Positions 25,806-37,524 of a DNA stretch of 64,000 bases are shown in pieces. Numbering within the stretch: position 1 is the first letter of the stretch; each line of letters begins with the position of its first letter. The notes beneath the pieces are model-generated. The model ran no database searches, was not told the origin of the DNA, and was given only the letters and a program-made list of their open reading frames with translations. Made by a program: the position numbers and the translations under genes. Origin of the DNA: Streptomyces sp. NBC_00557 (GTDB lineage Bacteria > Actinomycetota > Actinomycetes > Streptomycetales > Streptomycetaceae); assembly GCF_036345995.1 (NCBI RefSeq), contig NZ_CP107796.1:7130001-7194000 (forward strand), in the 5' to 3' direction.

Positions 25806-26615
25806 ATGACGTGGATCGCAGCGGTGGCACGGTTGCGAGCACGCCGGGAGTCCGGTGTGCTGGTGACCGTCGCCACCGTGCGCGGCCATGCCCCGCGCGA
25901 CGCCGGTGCGAAGCTCGTCGTGGGGCGGACCGGGACCTGGGGCTCGATCGGCGGCGGCAATGTCGAGGCCGTCGCCATCGACCGGGCCCGGGAGATGATC
26001 GCCGCGTCCAAGCCGGAGCCGGAGCTGATGGATTTCGCCCTGAACGAGAAGGTGACCAACCAGCACGGCGTGCAGTGCTGCGGCGGCACGGTCTCCGTGC
26101 TGCTGGAACCGCTGCCGGTCGTACCCGCGGTGGCGATCTTCGGCGTCGGTCACGTCGGGCTGGAGCTGGCCCGCATCCTGGCACGTCACGACCTCGACCT
26201 CCATCTGATCGACACCCGCTCCGACGTCCTGACCCGGGAGCGGCTCGATGTGCTCGCGGACGCGGTGGCACAGGTGCACGTGCATCACACGCCGCTGCTG
26301 CCGGAGGAGGTCCTGGAGGAGTTGCCGCGCGGCACCCACGTCCTGATCATGACCCACGATCACGCCGAGGACGCCGCACTGTGCGACGCCGCCCTGCGCA
26401 CGGCCCACCTCGGCTCCATCGGGCTGATCGGATCGGCCGCCAAATGGGCGCGGTTCCGCAAGCGCCTCGCCACCGAGGGAGGCCACGACGAGGCCGCCAT
26501 CGACCGGATCAAGACCCCGATCGGCCTCCCCGGCATCACCGGCAAGGAACCGGCGACCATCGCGGTCAGCGTCGCCGCCGACCTGCTGCGCACCTTCGAG
26601 ACCGAGAAGAACTGA
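25806..26615 (+). CDS. xdhC: Xanthine dehydrogenase accessory protein XdhC
   Basis: A 269-residue XdhC-family protein that binds molybdenum cofactor and delivers the sulfurated form to XdhB. The N-terminal domain has TVRGHAPRDAGAKLVVG, GSIGGGNVEA and GVQCCGGTVSVLLE, with the cofactor-linked Cys pair. The C-terminal Rossmann domain carries VAIFGVGHVGLELARILA and IGLIGSAAKWARFRKRL. ATG 25806 lies 1 bp after the xdhB stop; a GTG three codons earlier is possible. Downstream is a 15-bp perfect-stem terminator. The presence of XdhC supports a functional Mo enzyme. Confidence 0.93.
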   Translation: MTWIAAVARLRARRESGVLVTVATVRGHAPRDAGAKLVVGRTGTWGSIGGGNVEAVAIDRAREMIAASKPEPELMDFALNEKVTNQHGVQCCGGTVSVLLEPLPVVPAVAIFGVGHVGLELARILARHDLDLHLIDTRSDVLTRERLDVLADAVAQVHVHHTPLLPEEVLEELPRGTHVLIMTHDHAEDAALCDAALRTAHLGSIGLIGSAAKWARFRKRLATEGGHDEAAIDRIKTPIGLPGITGKEPATIAVSVAADLLRTFETEKN

Positions 26616-26737
26616 CACCGCAGCGCAGCCCGGCCGGCGGTACGCCCGCCCGTACGACTGACAGCGGATGCCCGTCATGAAGCGGACCTGACGGTCAGCG
26701 GCGGCGGTATATCCGGAGTCTCCTGGCACCGCCTCGG

Positions 26738-26771
26738 AGCGCCGCCCTCACCCGCCGGTGAGGGCGGCGCT
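26738..26771. terminator. Bidirectional terminator between xdhC and the aldehyde dehydrogenase
   Basis: AGCGCCGCCCTCACC (26738-26752) and GGTGAGGGCGGCGCT (26757-26771) form a perfect 15-bp stem with a 4-base loop. It sits between two convergent genes, about 20 bp past the aldehyde dehydrogenase stop. There is no T tract, as is common in streptomycetes. Confidence 0.8.
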
Positions 26772-26791
26772 GCTGCGGATGACGTGTTCGT

Positions 26792-28315
<1,524 letters not shown>

Positions 28316-28372
28316 GCTGGTCTGCCTCCTGGTGCAGTGCTGCCCGCCGTTGGGCAGCTCCCGTCGGCGAGG

Positions 28373-29680
28373 CTAGGCGGGCGGACGTTGCAACCACGTT
28401 GCGCCGCCGGTCCGCCTCCGGGCCCGGCCGGGCGGCGCCGCCAGCTCGGCCTCCAGCGCGGCGAGCCGCGCCCGCACCTGCGCCGTGGGCCGCACCGCGG
28501 CGAGCGCCCGCCACACCTCCAGGTCGTCCTCGCCCCACGGCGCGTGCGCCCAGTCCGCCAGCAGGTCCGGGTCGCGGTGCGCGATGAGCGCCGAGCGCAG
28601 CTCCCCGGCGAGACGGTCCCGCAGCCGTACGATCGCCGGCGCCTGCGAACCGGGCAGCAGCGGACCGGTGTACGCCTCCGCCGCAGACGTCACCGCCCCG
28701 GCCCGCAGCCGCCGCTCCACCACGGTGGCGTCCGACTCGACCGCGGCGGTCAGCCGGTACGGCCGCGAGGCGAGCAGCCCCGGACCCAGCAGCCTGCGCA
28801 GCCGGGCCAGTTCGGCCCGCAGTGTCACCGGCGTCACCGACTCGTCCGCGTACAGCGCGCACAGCAGCTCGTCACCGCCGAGCCCCTCGGGATGCCGGGC
28901 GAGCAGCACGAGGATCTCGCTGTGCCGGCGGCTGAGCCGGATCCGGTTGCCGTCCAGGACCAGCTCGGCCTCGTCCCGGCCCAGCGCGCCGAGCAGGGGC
29001 GTGCCGTCCGCTTTGGCGGGCGGTTCGAGCAGCGCGAGCTGGGTCTCCGCGGCCCGTGCCACCGCCTGCACGAACCCGAGGCTGTGCGGATGCGCCAGCC
29101 CGTCGCCGCCCGTGATGTCCACCGCGCCCAGGACCCGGCCGGTGCGCGGGTCGTGCACCGGCGCCGCCGCGCACGTCCACGGCTGGACCCGCCGTATGAA
29201 GTGCTCGGCGGCGAACACCTGCACCGGCCGGTCCACGGCGACCGCGGTGCCCGGCGCGTTGGTGCCGACCGCGCTCTCCGACCAGCGTGCTCCCGGCACG
29301 AAGTTCATCCCGTCCGCCCGGCGCCGGGTCGCCGGGTGCCCCTCGACCCACAGCAGCCTGCCGTGCGCGTCGCACACCGCCAGCAGATGCTCGCCGTCGG
29401 AGGCGAACGTGCCCATCAGCTCCCGGAACAGCGGCATCACCCTGGCCAGCGGGTGTTCCGCCCGGTAGGCGCCGAGGTCGCCGTCGGTCAGCTCCACGCC
29501 GGCGGTGCCGTCCGGACGGACACCGGCCCGCGCGCTGCGCCGCCACGACTCCGCCACCACCGAGCGCACCGGGCGCGGCACCGTGCCCACCGTGGTGAAC
29601 GTCTCGTGCGCGCGGCGCAGCGCACGGACCCGTTCGACGGGGTCGGCCCCCGGCTCCAGGGCCACCCACGGATCGGTCAC
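28373..29680 (-). CDS. GAF-domain transcriptional regulator of the adjacent aldehyde dehydrogenase (AcoR-like)
   Basis: A 435-residue regulator without an AAA+ domain. The N-terminal helical region contains SVVAESWRRSARAGV; the GAF sensor domain covers about 80-230 (LLAVCDAHGRLLWVEG, GARWSESAVGTNAPGTAVAV, RVLGAVDITGGDGLAHPHSL). The C-terminal winged helix (LSRRHSEILVLLARHPEGLGGDEL, then LRAELARLRRLLGP) binds DNA. ESWRRS and SEsavGTNAPG are typical of the AcoR sensor half. Placed just upstream of, and in the same direction as, the aldehyde dehydrogenase, it is probably its activator. The C-terminal 120 residues are helical and variable. Confidence 0.85.
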   Translation of the reverse strand: MTDPWVALEPGADPVERVRALRRAHETFTTVGTVPRPVRSVVAESWRRSARAGVRPDGTAGVELTDGDLGAYRAEHPLARVMPLFRELMGTFASDGEHLLAVCDAHGRLLWVEGHPATRRRADGMNFVPGARWSESAVGTNAPGTAVAVDRPVQVFAAEHFIRRVQPWTCAAAPVHDPRTGRVLGAVDITGGDGLAHPHSLGFVQAVARAAETQLALLEPPAKADGTPLLGALGRDEAELVLDGNRIRLSRRHSEILVLLARHPEGLGGDELLCALYADESVTPVTLRAELARLRRLLGPGLLASRPYRLTAAVESDATVVERRLRAGAVTSAAEAYTGPLLPGSQAPAIVRLRDRLAGELRSALIAHRDPDLLADWAHAPWGEDDLEVWRALAAVRPTAQVRARLAALEAELAAPPGRARRRTGGATWLQRPPA

Positions 29681-29737
29681 ATCGGCCTCCCCGGACGGTG
29701 AAACAGTGATGTCGGTCCCGCGCCCATCGTCTTCCGG

Positions 29738-30406
29738 CTAGGCGAAGTTGACCAGTCTCAGGTAGCGGACCCAGTCCCAGTTCGGGCCGGGGTCGGTGTG
29801 GTCGGTGCCGGGCACCTGGTAGTGGCCGATGATGTGCTCCCTGTCCTTGGGGATGCCGTAGGTGTCGCAGATCGTGGCCGTGAGCCTCGCCGACTGCTGG
29901 TAGAGGGCGTCGGTGAAATAGGCGGGCTGGTCCACCCATCCCTCGTGCTCGATGCCGATGCTGCGCGTGTTGTAGTCCCAGTTGCCCGCGTGCCAGGCGA
30001 TGTCGGCCTCGTGCACGCACTGCGCGACGTGCCCGTCCGCCGAGCGGACCAGATAGTGCGCGGACACCTTCTTCTCCGGATTGCCGAAGACCGCCAGTGT
30101 GTTGGCGTACGTCTCCTGCGTGACATGGATGATCACGCGGTCGATGGCGTAGGTGCCGGGGCGGTCGGAGGCGGTGTAGTTCGAACTGCTCGCCGGCTGC
30201 CACTCGGCGGGCGGGTAGTCCACGGACGCGGTCTGCGCACCGGCCCTCGGGCCGGGCAGCAGTGCGTACGGGACGGCGGCGAGTGCCGCGCCCTTCAGCA
30301 GCCGGCGCCTGCTCAGGAGCGGCTGTGCCGGGCTCGCCGGCAGTGGCGCGGTCGCCGGCCGGGCCGGTTCTCTTCGCTGTACGGGTCCGGCCGGGTCCAG
30401 GTCCAT
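29738..30406 (-). CDS. Tat-exported N-acetylmuramoyl-L-alanine amidase (Amidase_2)
   Basis: A 222-residue wall hydrolase. The Tat signal is LSRRRLLKGAALAAVPYALLPGPRAGA (about 32-58). The amidase_2 domain has IIHVTQ (first zinc His), SAHYLVRSADGHVAQCVHEADIAWHAGNWDYNTRSIGIEHEG, and IIGHYQVPGTDHTDPGPNWDW carrying the remaining zinc ligands. It would cut the MurNAc-L-Ala bond of peptidoglycan outside the cell. ATG 30406 follows GAAAGGCACCC and gives a proper Tat start; longer reading is unlikely because it enters the formamidase gene. No wall-binding repeats are present, so it is a minimal single-domain enzyme. Confidence 0.92.
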   Translation of the reverse strand: MDLDPAGPVQRREPARPATAPLPASPAQPLLSRRRLLKGAALAAVPYALLPGPRAGAQTASVDYPPAEWQPASSSNYTASDRPGTYAIDRVIIHVTQETYANTLAVFGNPEKKVSAHYLVRSADGHVAQCVHEADIAWHAGNWDYNTRSIGIEHEGWVDQPAYFTDALYQQSARLTATICDTYGIPKDREHIIGHYQVPGTDHTDPGPNWDWVRYLRLVNFA

Positions 30407-30564
30407 CGGCGGGTGCCTTTCGGTGTGGGGGTGTGGGGGAGTGGTGTGTGGACGTCGGGCGTCGTGGTCTCGCGCGCGTGGTGGGGTGCTCGGGCGGGCC
30501 GGCGGCGTGCGCGGCTCCGGGCGCCGCGGTCCGGCCGAGCGGCGCCGGGGGAGCGCCGCCGGAG

Positions 30565-31578
30565 TCAGCTCCGCAGGGACTGCGCGGTCTCCCGCAGCCG
30601 CGCGTGCACGCCCCGGTACGTCTCCCGGGCCGGCAGCCACTCCTTGCGGATCTTGGCCACGCACGTGTAGTTGGTGTCGCACACGTTGGCCAACGGCGAC
30701 TCGACGGCCTGGGTTGCGAACTGGTACGCGTCCGGCTCACTGAACCCGTAGTCGCGCACCAGCCACTGCACCAGGTCGAGTTGCGATATCCGGAAGGCGT
30801 CCTCCAGCGGGCGGGCCGAGCCGGTGGAGATGATGTGGGTGTCCGACTCCAGCCGGGGCCACGGCGTGGCGACGTCCTTGAGGAGGTCCACGACCACCAC
30901 GGTGTTCATGGCGCACTCCACCGCCACCCCGCAGGTCTCGCCCTCGCCCTGCCGGGCGTGCCCGTCGCCGAGGCTGAGCAGGGCGCCCTCGACGTTGACC
31001 CCCAGGTAGCAGGTCACGCCGGCCCGCATCTCGGGCGTGTCCATGTTCCCGCCGTGCGCGTCCGGGACCAGGGCCGAACGCACCTCCAGACCGGCGGGCG
31101 CCACGCCCACGGTGCCGTGCATGGGATCCATGGGCAGCTCGACCTGGATGTCGCTGTCCCGGGCCTGGAACAGGGCGGTGCGCCGCGCGCGGTCCAGTTG
31201 CCAGATCCAGACGCGCTCCGGCAGCGGCGGCTGCAGCGAGGCCGTGGTGTGCGTGGAGGTGAGCGCGCCGAACAGCGGGACCGTCGTGGACGCCGCCCAG
31301 TCGCGGGCCGGTTCGATCGACACGAAGTGCACGGCCACCGTGTCACCCGGTTCTGCGCCCTCGATGTGGAAGGGGCCCGTCTGCGGATTGAGGAACGGGA
31401 ACTCGCAGACTTCCGAGACGAGGTCCTTCTCGGACCGCACCCGGCCGGCGAAGCAGTCCTCCGTGTACAGGTCCAGGACCGTGCCGGGCGCGATCCGCGC
31501 CACGGGCGGCGCACCGCCGAACGTCCAGGCGTAGGCGTCCGGTTCCGGGCGCACGGTCAGGATGCGGGGGTCGGTCAT
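30565..31578 (-). CDS. Acetamidase/formamidase family protein
   Basis: A 337-residue FmdA/AmdA-family amidohydrolase, releasing ammonia from formamide or similar short amides. It has GTVLDLYTEDCFAGRV, GPFHIEGAEPGDTVAVHFVSIEP, the GGNMDTPEM block and LGDGHARQGEGETCGVAVEC, all conserved in the family and carrying the metal-site His/Asp/Glu residues. The gene follows an APC-type permease on the same strand by 72 bp, so uptake and hydrolysis of an amide or amine are probably linked. ATG 31578 follows GAAGGGACC at a longish spacing. The true substrate could be another amide. Confidence 0.9.
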   Translation of the reverse strand: MTDPRILTVRPEPDAYAWTFGGAPPVARIAPGTVLDLYTEDCFAGRVRSEKDLVSEVCEFPFLNPQTGPFHIEGAEPGDTVAVHFVSIEPARDWAASTTVPLFGALTSTHTTASLQPPLPERVWIWQLDRARRTALFQARDSDIQVELPMDPMHGTVGVAPAGLEVRSALVPDAHGGNMDTPEMRAGVTCYLGVNVEGALLSLGDGHARQGEGETCGVAVECAMNTVVVVDLLKDVATPWPRLESDTHIISTGSARPLEDAFRISQLDLVQWLVRDYGFSEPDAYQFATQAVESPLANVCDTNYTCVAKIRKEWLPARETYRGVHARLRETAQSLRS

Positions 31579-31650
31579 CGTCGAGGTGGTCCCTTCTGCG
31601 GGGAAAGGCCGGAGAGAGAGGGGGGACTCGCGGACGGTGCGCCCGCGGGG

Positions 31651-33135
31651 TCACCGGGGTACGGTCCCGTCCTGCCGTGGCCCGGCGGGGTCGTACGCGT
31701 CGAGGTACACCCGGGCGGTCTCGGCTATGCGCTCGGGGTGACGCCGTATCAGCAGGAGCAGCACCACCACGCCCGCCGCCATCCAGACCGCGACGACGGG
31801 ACCGGCGTAGGAGACCGGGGCCGTGAGCTCGGTGACGAAGTCGAAGACCGGGAGGCCGGCGGCCGTCAGCAGGGCGGGGACGAAGGCCGCGATGCCGAGC
31901 ACGGGGAACAGCAGATGCCGTACCGGCGCGAAGGCGGCCCGGCCGGCCCGCAGGAAGTAGCCGGCGCAGGCGAGGTTCACGACGATGTAGACGCCGACGA
32001 CGACCGTGACGATCACCGTGGCGAGCAGGAGGAAGGCGGTCACCGGGTCGTAGCCGAACCCGAGTCCCAGCACGGCCGCGACCGCCACGAGGGTCTGCAG
32101 CGCGATACCGGCGACGGGGGAGCGGTGCCGGGGGTGGAGGGTGGCGAGCAGCCGCGGCAGCACCCGGATGCGGGCCAGAGCGAAGGCCGTACGGGTGGAG
32201 ACGTTGGCGCACGCGTTGGCGTTGGCGATGGTGGAGTTGACCACCGCCAGGAACACCAGCACCCAGAACAGGCCGAAGGAGGCCCGGGCCACTCCGTCCC
32301 AGGAGGCGGCGCCCGACGCACCGAACTTCGCGAAGCGGTCCGGGCCGAAGTAGACGGTCATCGCATAGGTGGTGATCACATAGAACAGGCCGATGCCCAG
32401 AGCCGCCCCGAGGACCGCGCGGTGCATCGTCCGCCGTGGGTTCCGGGTCTCCTCGGCGAGCGGCGCCGCCGCCTCGAACCCGGCGAACGCCAGCACCGTG
32501 TAGACGGACCCGGCGAACACGCCGCTGATCCCGGCGTAACCGTCGGCGGCGTGCGAAGTGCCGAACACCGACAGGGAGTTGGCGTCACCGGCCTTGCCGA
32601 TGAGCAGGGCCGCGAACACCAGGAAGACGAGGATCTCGAAGACGCCGAGGACGGTGCCGAAGCGGGCCGAGGCCCGGACGCCGAGACAGCCGGCGACGGC
32701 GATCACGCCGGCGCCCGCCAGGGACCACGGCCACCACAGGTCCGCCGGATACGACGCCCACTCCTCGTGCAGCGTGCCCGCCGCCGTGAAGCCCAGCTGC
32801 AGAAGCAGCAGCGGCGGGACCAGCATCTCCACGAAGACGTAACCCCAGCCGACGAGGAACCCGACCGCGGGGTGCAGGCCCCGCGCGGCGTACGTGGCCA
32901 CCGAGCCCGCGGCAGGCAGCTCCCGGGCCAGCTCGGCCACGCACGACGCGGTGAACAGGCAGGCCACCAGGGCGATCAGCACCGCCAGCGGCAGACTGCC
33001 GCCCGCGAAGGCGGCGCCGGCCGGGATCGACGCGGCCACCGCCGCGGCCGGCGCCATCGCCGTCACACTCTGGAACAGCACCTCGCGCAAGCCGACGGCA
33101 TCGCGTCGCAGCGCCCCGGTCGTCTCCACGTGCAT
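31651..33135 (-). CDS. APC-superfamily amino acid/amine permease
   Basis: A 494-residue membrane transporter with about twelve hydrophobic helices. TM1 region reads SVTAMAPAAAVAASIPAGAAFAGG, TM6 region FAGSVYTVLAFAGFEAAAPLAEETRNPRRTM, and the NSTIANANACANVSTRTAFALAR segment follows a mid-protein helix. The GFE..A.LAEETRNPR block is the APC hallmark. The C-terminal tail is hydrophilic (YDPAGPRQDGTVPR). I chose ATG 33135, behind GGGGGACGCAC; the frame extends to 33216 without homology. With the formamidase downstream, it may import an amide, amine or amino acid. The substrate cannot be read from sequence. Confidence 0.88.
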   Translation of the reverse strand: MHVETTGALRRDAVGLREVLFQSVTAMAPAAAVAASIPAGAAFAGGSLPLAVLIALVACLFTASCVAELARELPAAGSVATYAARGLHPAVGFLVGWGYVFVEMLVPPLLLLQLGFTAAGTLHEEWASYPADLWWPWSLAGAGVIAVAGCLGVRASARFGTVLGVFEILVFLVFAALLIGKAGDANSLSVFGTSHAADGYAGISGVFAGSVYTVLAFAGFEAAAPLAEETRNPRRTMHRAVLGAALGIGLFYVITTYAMTVYFGPDRFAKFGASGAASWDGVARASFGLFWVLVFLAVVNSTIANANACANVSTRTAFALARIRVLPRLLATLHPRHRSPVAGIALQTLVAVAAVLGLGFGYDPVTAFLLLATVIVTVVVGVYIVVNLACAGYFLRAGRAAFAPVRHLLFPVLGIAAFVPALLTAAGLPVFDFVTELTAPVSYAGPVVAVWMAAGVVVLLLLIRRHPERIAETARVYLDAYDPAGPRQDGTVPR

Positions 33136-33438
33136 GTGCGTCCCCCGATGCCTGTCAGCCCACTGCCACCCTGATGCGTGTGAAGTACCGTCAACCGCTC
33201 GAGGCAGCGGCGACACCGACGGAACGTCGGCCGTGCCTCGCGTGAATCACGGTACGGCGCAGGCGGGTTGGGCAGAAGAGCACGCACCGGTTCCGTGGAG
33301 AAGCCTCCGCTTGTGGACAACCCGGCCACCCGATCGGGTGAACACCGGGGGGCGGCAAGGGATCGGAGCCCGGTACTGGGAGGCCCGGGGGCCGCGCGCC
33401 GGACCAGGCGGCAGTCGGCCCGCCGGGTGCCCGAGGCG
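33136..33438. other. Intergenic region with a consensus DnaA-box-like 9-mer
   Basis: These 303 bp hold the leader of the permease gene (minus strand) and the 3' flank of the ROK gene. The one striking element is TGTGGACAA at 33312-33320, whose complement TTGTCCACA is the consensus Streptomyces DnaA box. It stands alone. No convincing ORF or hairpin terminator is seen. Confidence 0.4.
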
Positions 33439-34647
33439 TCAGGCGCGTTCCGCCACGAGCGCCGGATCGTCCAGTACGCCCCGGACGACCGAGTGCGCCG
33501 CGCCCAGCAGGGGACCTTGCGAGCCCAGCCGGGACACGGTCACCGGGCACGGGGGCCCCGCCGTGCGGCTCGTCAGTTCCGTCTCCAGGGACGGCAGCAG
33601 CCAGGGGGACAGACCGGCCAGGGCGCCGCCGAGGACGACCGTCTCCGGGTCGAGGAGATTCACGGCGCCGGTGAGCGCTATGCCGAGCGCCGCACCGGCT
33701 TCGCGCAGGGCTGCCCGCACGCTCTCGTCGCCCTGCTCGGCGCGCCCGGCGAGCAGGCCCACCAGGTCCTCGCGCGGTTCCAGCCCGGCCGCGCGCAGCA
33801 CCGCCTCCTCGCCCGCGTACTGCTCCAGGCAGCCGCGGCCACCGCACGCACAGGGCGGCCCGTCCGGCCGTACCGGCACATGGCCCAGCTCGCCCGCGAA
33901 GCCGCGGGTGCCCTGCAGCAGGCCGGCGTCCACCACGACCGCCGCGCCGATGCCGATCTCGGCCGACACGTGCAGGAAGTCGCGCGGTGTGCCCTCGCCG
34001 AGCCACAGCTCCGCCAGCGCACCGAAGTTGGCCTCGTTGCCCACGGTCAGCGGCCACTCGTCGGGCAGCAGGGCGCCGAGGTCGGCGTGGTGCCAGTCGA
34101 GGTTCGGCGCGCGTACGACGGTGCGCCCGTCCCGCGCCACGAGTCCGGGCACGGCGACGGCGAGCCCGGCGGGCCAGAGCTCCTCCCGCTCCGCCTCCGC
34201 GACGACCCGGCGCACCAGCTCGGTGAGCTCCCGGGTCACCGGCTCCGGCGCCCGGCCCCGGTTCGCCGTGTGCCGTACCGCCCGGGCGCGCACCGTGCCG
34301 CGCAGGTCGACCGCGCAGACCGCGAGATGATCGACGCCGATCTCCGCGCCGATCCCCGCCGGACCGCGACCGGACACCGCGAGCGCGGAGCCGGGCCGGC
34401 CCACCCGGCCCGGCCGCTCCGGACCCAGCTCCTCCAGCAGGCCCCACCGGATCAGCTCGTCCACCAGCGTCGACACGGCGGCCCTGGTCAGCCCGATGCG
34501 GGTGGCCACCGCGGCCCGCGACAGCGAGCCCTCGGCGCTCACGGCGTGCATCACGCGTGCCAGATTGCGCCGGCGCATGCCCTGCTGGGTGTCCGGCAGG
34601 GCCCGGCCGGCGGCCGGCGGGTGTGCCTCGTGCGGCGGTGCGGTCAT
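33439..34647 (-). CDS. xylR: ROK-family repressor, XylR-like
   Basis: A 402-residue ROK transcription factor. The N-terminal winged helix covers about 25-85 (RRNLARVMHAVSAEGSLSRAAVATRIGLTRAAVSTLVDELIRWGLL), followed by the sugar-kinase-like ROK domain (GIGAEIGVDHLAVCAVDLRG). The ROK zinc motif is visible as GELGHVPVRPDGPPCACGGRGCLEQYAG. It is 35 bp downstream of xylB on the same strand, and divergent xylA follows, so it most likely represses xylA and xylB and is relieved by xylose. The symbol is given by context; the sugar specificity is inferred. Confidence 0.88.
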   Translation of the reverse strand: MTAPPHEAHPPAAGRALPDTQQGMRRRNLARVMHAVSAEGSLSRAAVATRIGLTRAAVSTLVDELIRWGLLEELGPERPGRVGRPGSALAVSGRGPAGIGAEIGVDHLAVCAVDLRGTVRARAVRHTANRGRAPEPVTRELTELVRRVVAEAEREELWPAGLAVAVPGLVARDGRTVVRAPNLDWHHADLGALLPDEWPLTVGNEANFGALAELWLGEGTPRDFLHVSAEIGIGAAVVVDAGLLQGTRGFAGELGHVPVRPDGPPCACGGRGCLEQYAGEEAVLRAAGLEPREDLVGLLAGRAEQGDESVRAALREAGAALGIALTGAVNLLDPETVVLGGALAGLSPWLLPSLETELTSRTAGPPCPVTVSRLGSQGPLLGAAHSVVRGVLDDPALVAERA

Positions 34648-34682
34648 GCCTGGCGTCGATCCTCCGTGTCTGCCGCCCCGTC

Positions 34683-36137
34683 TCAGGCGCGCGGTGTGGT
34701 CTGCGTCCCCCGGTCCAGCAGCGGGGCCGCGTCGGAGAGTACCCCGGTGATCCGGTCCAGCGTCTGCTGGTCCCGCTCCACGGCCTCCAGCACGGGGCCC
34801 GCGGCGGTGTTCCAGCGGCGGGCCACCGCGGCCGGATCCTCGCCGGTGAGCAGGCCGGCGGCCTGTGCCGCGGCCCCGAGGGCGACCAGTTCCCTGGCCT
34901 CGGGCACCTGCACCGGCCGGCCGGACAGCCGCCGTACCGTCTGCTGCCAGGCCGTCCCCCGGGACCCGCCGCCGATCAGTATCAGGGGGGTGCTGCGGTC
35001 CGCGTCCTCGTCCAGGACCAGGTCGAGCGCCCCGAGCAGCGCGTGCACGGCGCCGTCGTACGCGGCCTGCAGCAGTTGTCCGGGAGTCGTGTCATGGCGC
35101 AGGCCGTGCAGCAGGCCGGAGGCGTTCGGCAGGTTCGGGGTGCGCTCGCCGTCCAGGTACGGCAGCAGGGTCACCGAGCCGCCGGGTTCCACCGCCTCGC
35201 GGTCCAGGCCCAGCAGCGCCGCGACGCGGTCCACGGCTAGTGTGCAGTTCAGGGTGCAGGCGAGGGGCAGCCAGTCGCCGTGGGCGTCGGCGAAGCCCGC
35301 CACCGTGCCGGTCGGGTCGGCCGGGCGCTGCCGGGAGACGGCGTAGACCGTGCCGGACGTGCCCAGGCTGAGCACCGGGGTGCCGGGCCGCAGGCCGAGA
35401 CCGAGCGCGGCCGCCGCGTTGTCGCCGGTGCCCGGAGCGACCAGCGTGCCCTTGGAGAACGGCAGGTCGTGGCTGTCGCGCACGGTGCCGGCCACCTCAC
35501 CCGGCCGTACCACCCGGGGCAGCAGCGCCGGGTCGAGCCCCACGTGTGCCAGCGTCTCGGGGTCGTACGCCTCCGTGCCGGACGACCACCAGCCGGTGCC
35601 GGAGGCGTCGCCGCGGTCGGTCGTGCCCTGCCCGGTCAGGCGCTCGGTGAGGTAGTCGTGCGGGAGCCGGACCGCCCTGGTCGCCCGGACCGACTCCGGC
35701 TCGTTCTCGGCGAGCCACGCCCACTTCGTGACCGTGAACGACGCGCCGGGCACGCTGCCCGTGCGCTCCGCCCACGCCTTCGGCCCGCCCAGCTCCTCCA
35801 CCAGGCGGCGGGCCTGCGGCGCCGAACGGACGTCGTTCCACAGGAGCGCCGGACGCACCGGCTCGCCCCGCTCGTCCAGCGTGACCAGTCCGTGCTGCTG
35901 GCCGCCGATCGACACCGCGGCGGCCTCGTGCGCCGCGTCACCGCACTGGCTGAGCGCCTCGCACAGCGCCTCCCACCACTGGCGCGGATCGCTCTCGCGG
36001 CCCGCGCCGGAGGACACGGTGTGCGGCGCCTGGCCGCTCGCCACCACGCGGCCGGTGGCCGCGTCGACGACCAGTGCCTTCGTGGACTGGGTGGACGTGT
36101 CCACGCCGACGACGAGCGGACCCTCGGCTGCTGACAT
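34683..36137 (-). CDS. xylB: Xylulokinase
   Basis: A 484-residue FGGY-family kinase phosphorylating D-xylulose with ATP. The N-terminal phosphate loop is GVDTSTQSTKALVVDAATG. Catalytic and substrate residues appear in GQQHGLVTLDERGEPVRPALLWNDVRS and DYLTERLTGQGTTDRGDASGTGWW. The C-terminal adenosine block is LILIGGGSRGTAWQQTVRRLSGRPVQVPEARELVALGAAAQAAG. ATG 36137 follows AAAAGGGAG; the in-frame extension to 36278 covers the divergent promoter and is rejected. It is divergent from xylA (152 bp) and followed by the ROK regulator. Together these genes feed xylose into the pentose phosphate pathway. Confidence 0.95.
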   Translation of the reverse strand: MSAAEGPLVVGVDTSTQSTKALVVDAATGRVVASGQAPHTVSSGAGRESDPRQWWEALCEALSQCGDAAHEAAAVSIGGQQHGLVTLDERGEPVRPALLWNDVRSAPQARRLVEELGGPKAWAERTGSVPGASFTVTKWAWLAENEPESVRATRAVRLPHDYLTERLTGQGTTDRGDASGTGWWSSGTEAYDPETLAHVGLDPALLPRVVRPGEVAGTVRDSHDLPFSKGTLVAPGTGDNAAAALGLGLRPGTPVLSLGTSGTVYAVSRQRPADPTGTVAGFADAHGDWLPLACTLNCTLAVDRVAALLGLDREAVEPGGSVTLLPYLDGERTPNLPNASGLLHGLRHDTTPGQLLQAAYDGAVHALLGALDLVLDEDADRSTPLILIGGGSRGTAWQQTVRRLSGRPVQVPEARELVALGAAAQAAGLLTGEDPAAVARRWNTAAGPVLEAVERDQQTLDRITGVLSDAAPLLDRGTQTTPRA

Positions 36138-37456
<1,319 letters not shown>

Positions 37457-37460
37457 GCGC

Positions 37461-37505
37461 ACCGAGGGCCGGGGTGCGGCACCCGCCGAAACCCCGGCCC
37501 TCGGT
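37461..37505. terminator. Bidirectional terminator between xylA and the esterase-like gene
   Basis: ACCGAGGGCCGGGGT (37461-37475) and ACCCCGGCCCTCGGT (37491-37505) make a perfect 15-bp stem with a 15-base loop. It starts 5 bp after the xylA stop and serves both convergent genes. Confidence 0.8.
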
Positions 37506-37524
37506 AAGCTCTCGTTCGGCCTGC

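Noticed and set aside
30423..30451. G-rich stretch upstream of the amidase as a G-quadruplex
   Set aside because: Only two runs of five G are present with GG runs around them; four tracts of three or more G in short spacing are not met.
33312..33320. Replication origin
   Set aside because: A single DnaA-box sequence with no cluster, no dnaA or dnaN and no AT-rich unwinding region is not an origin.
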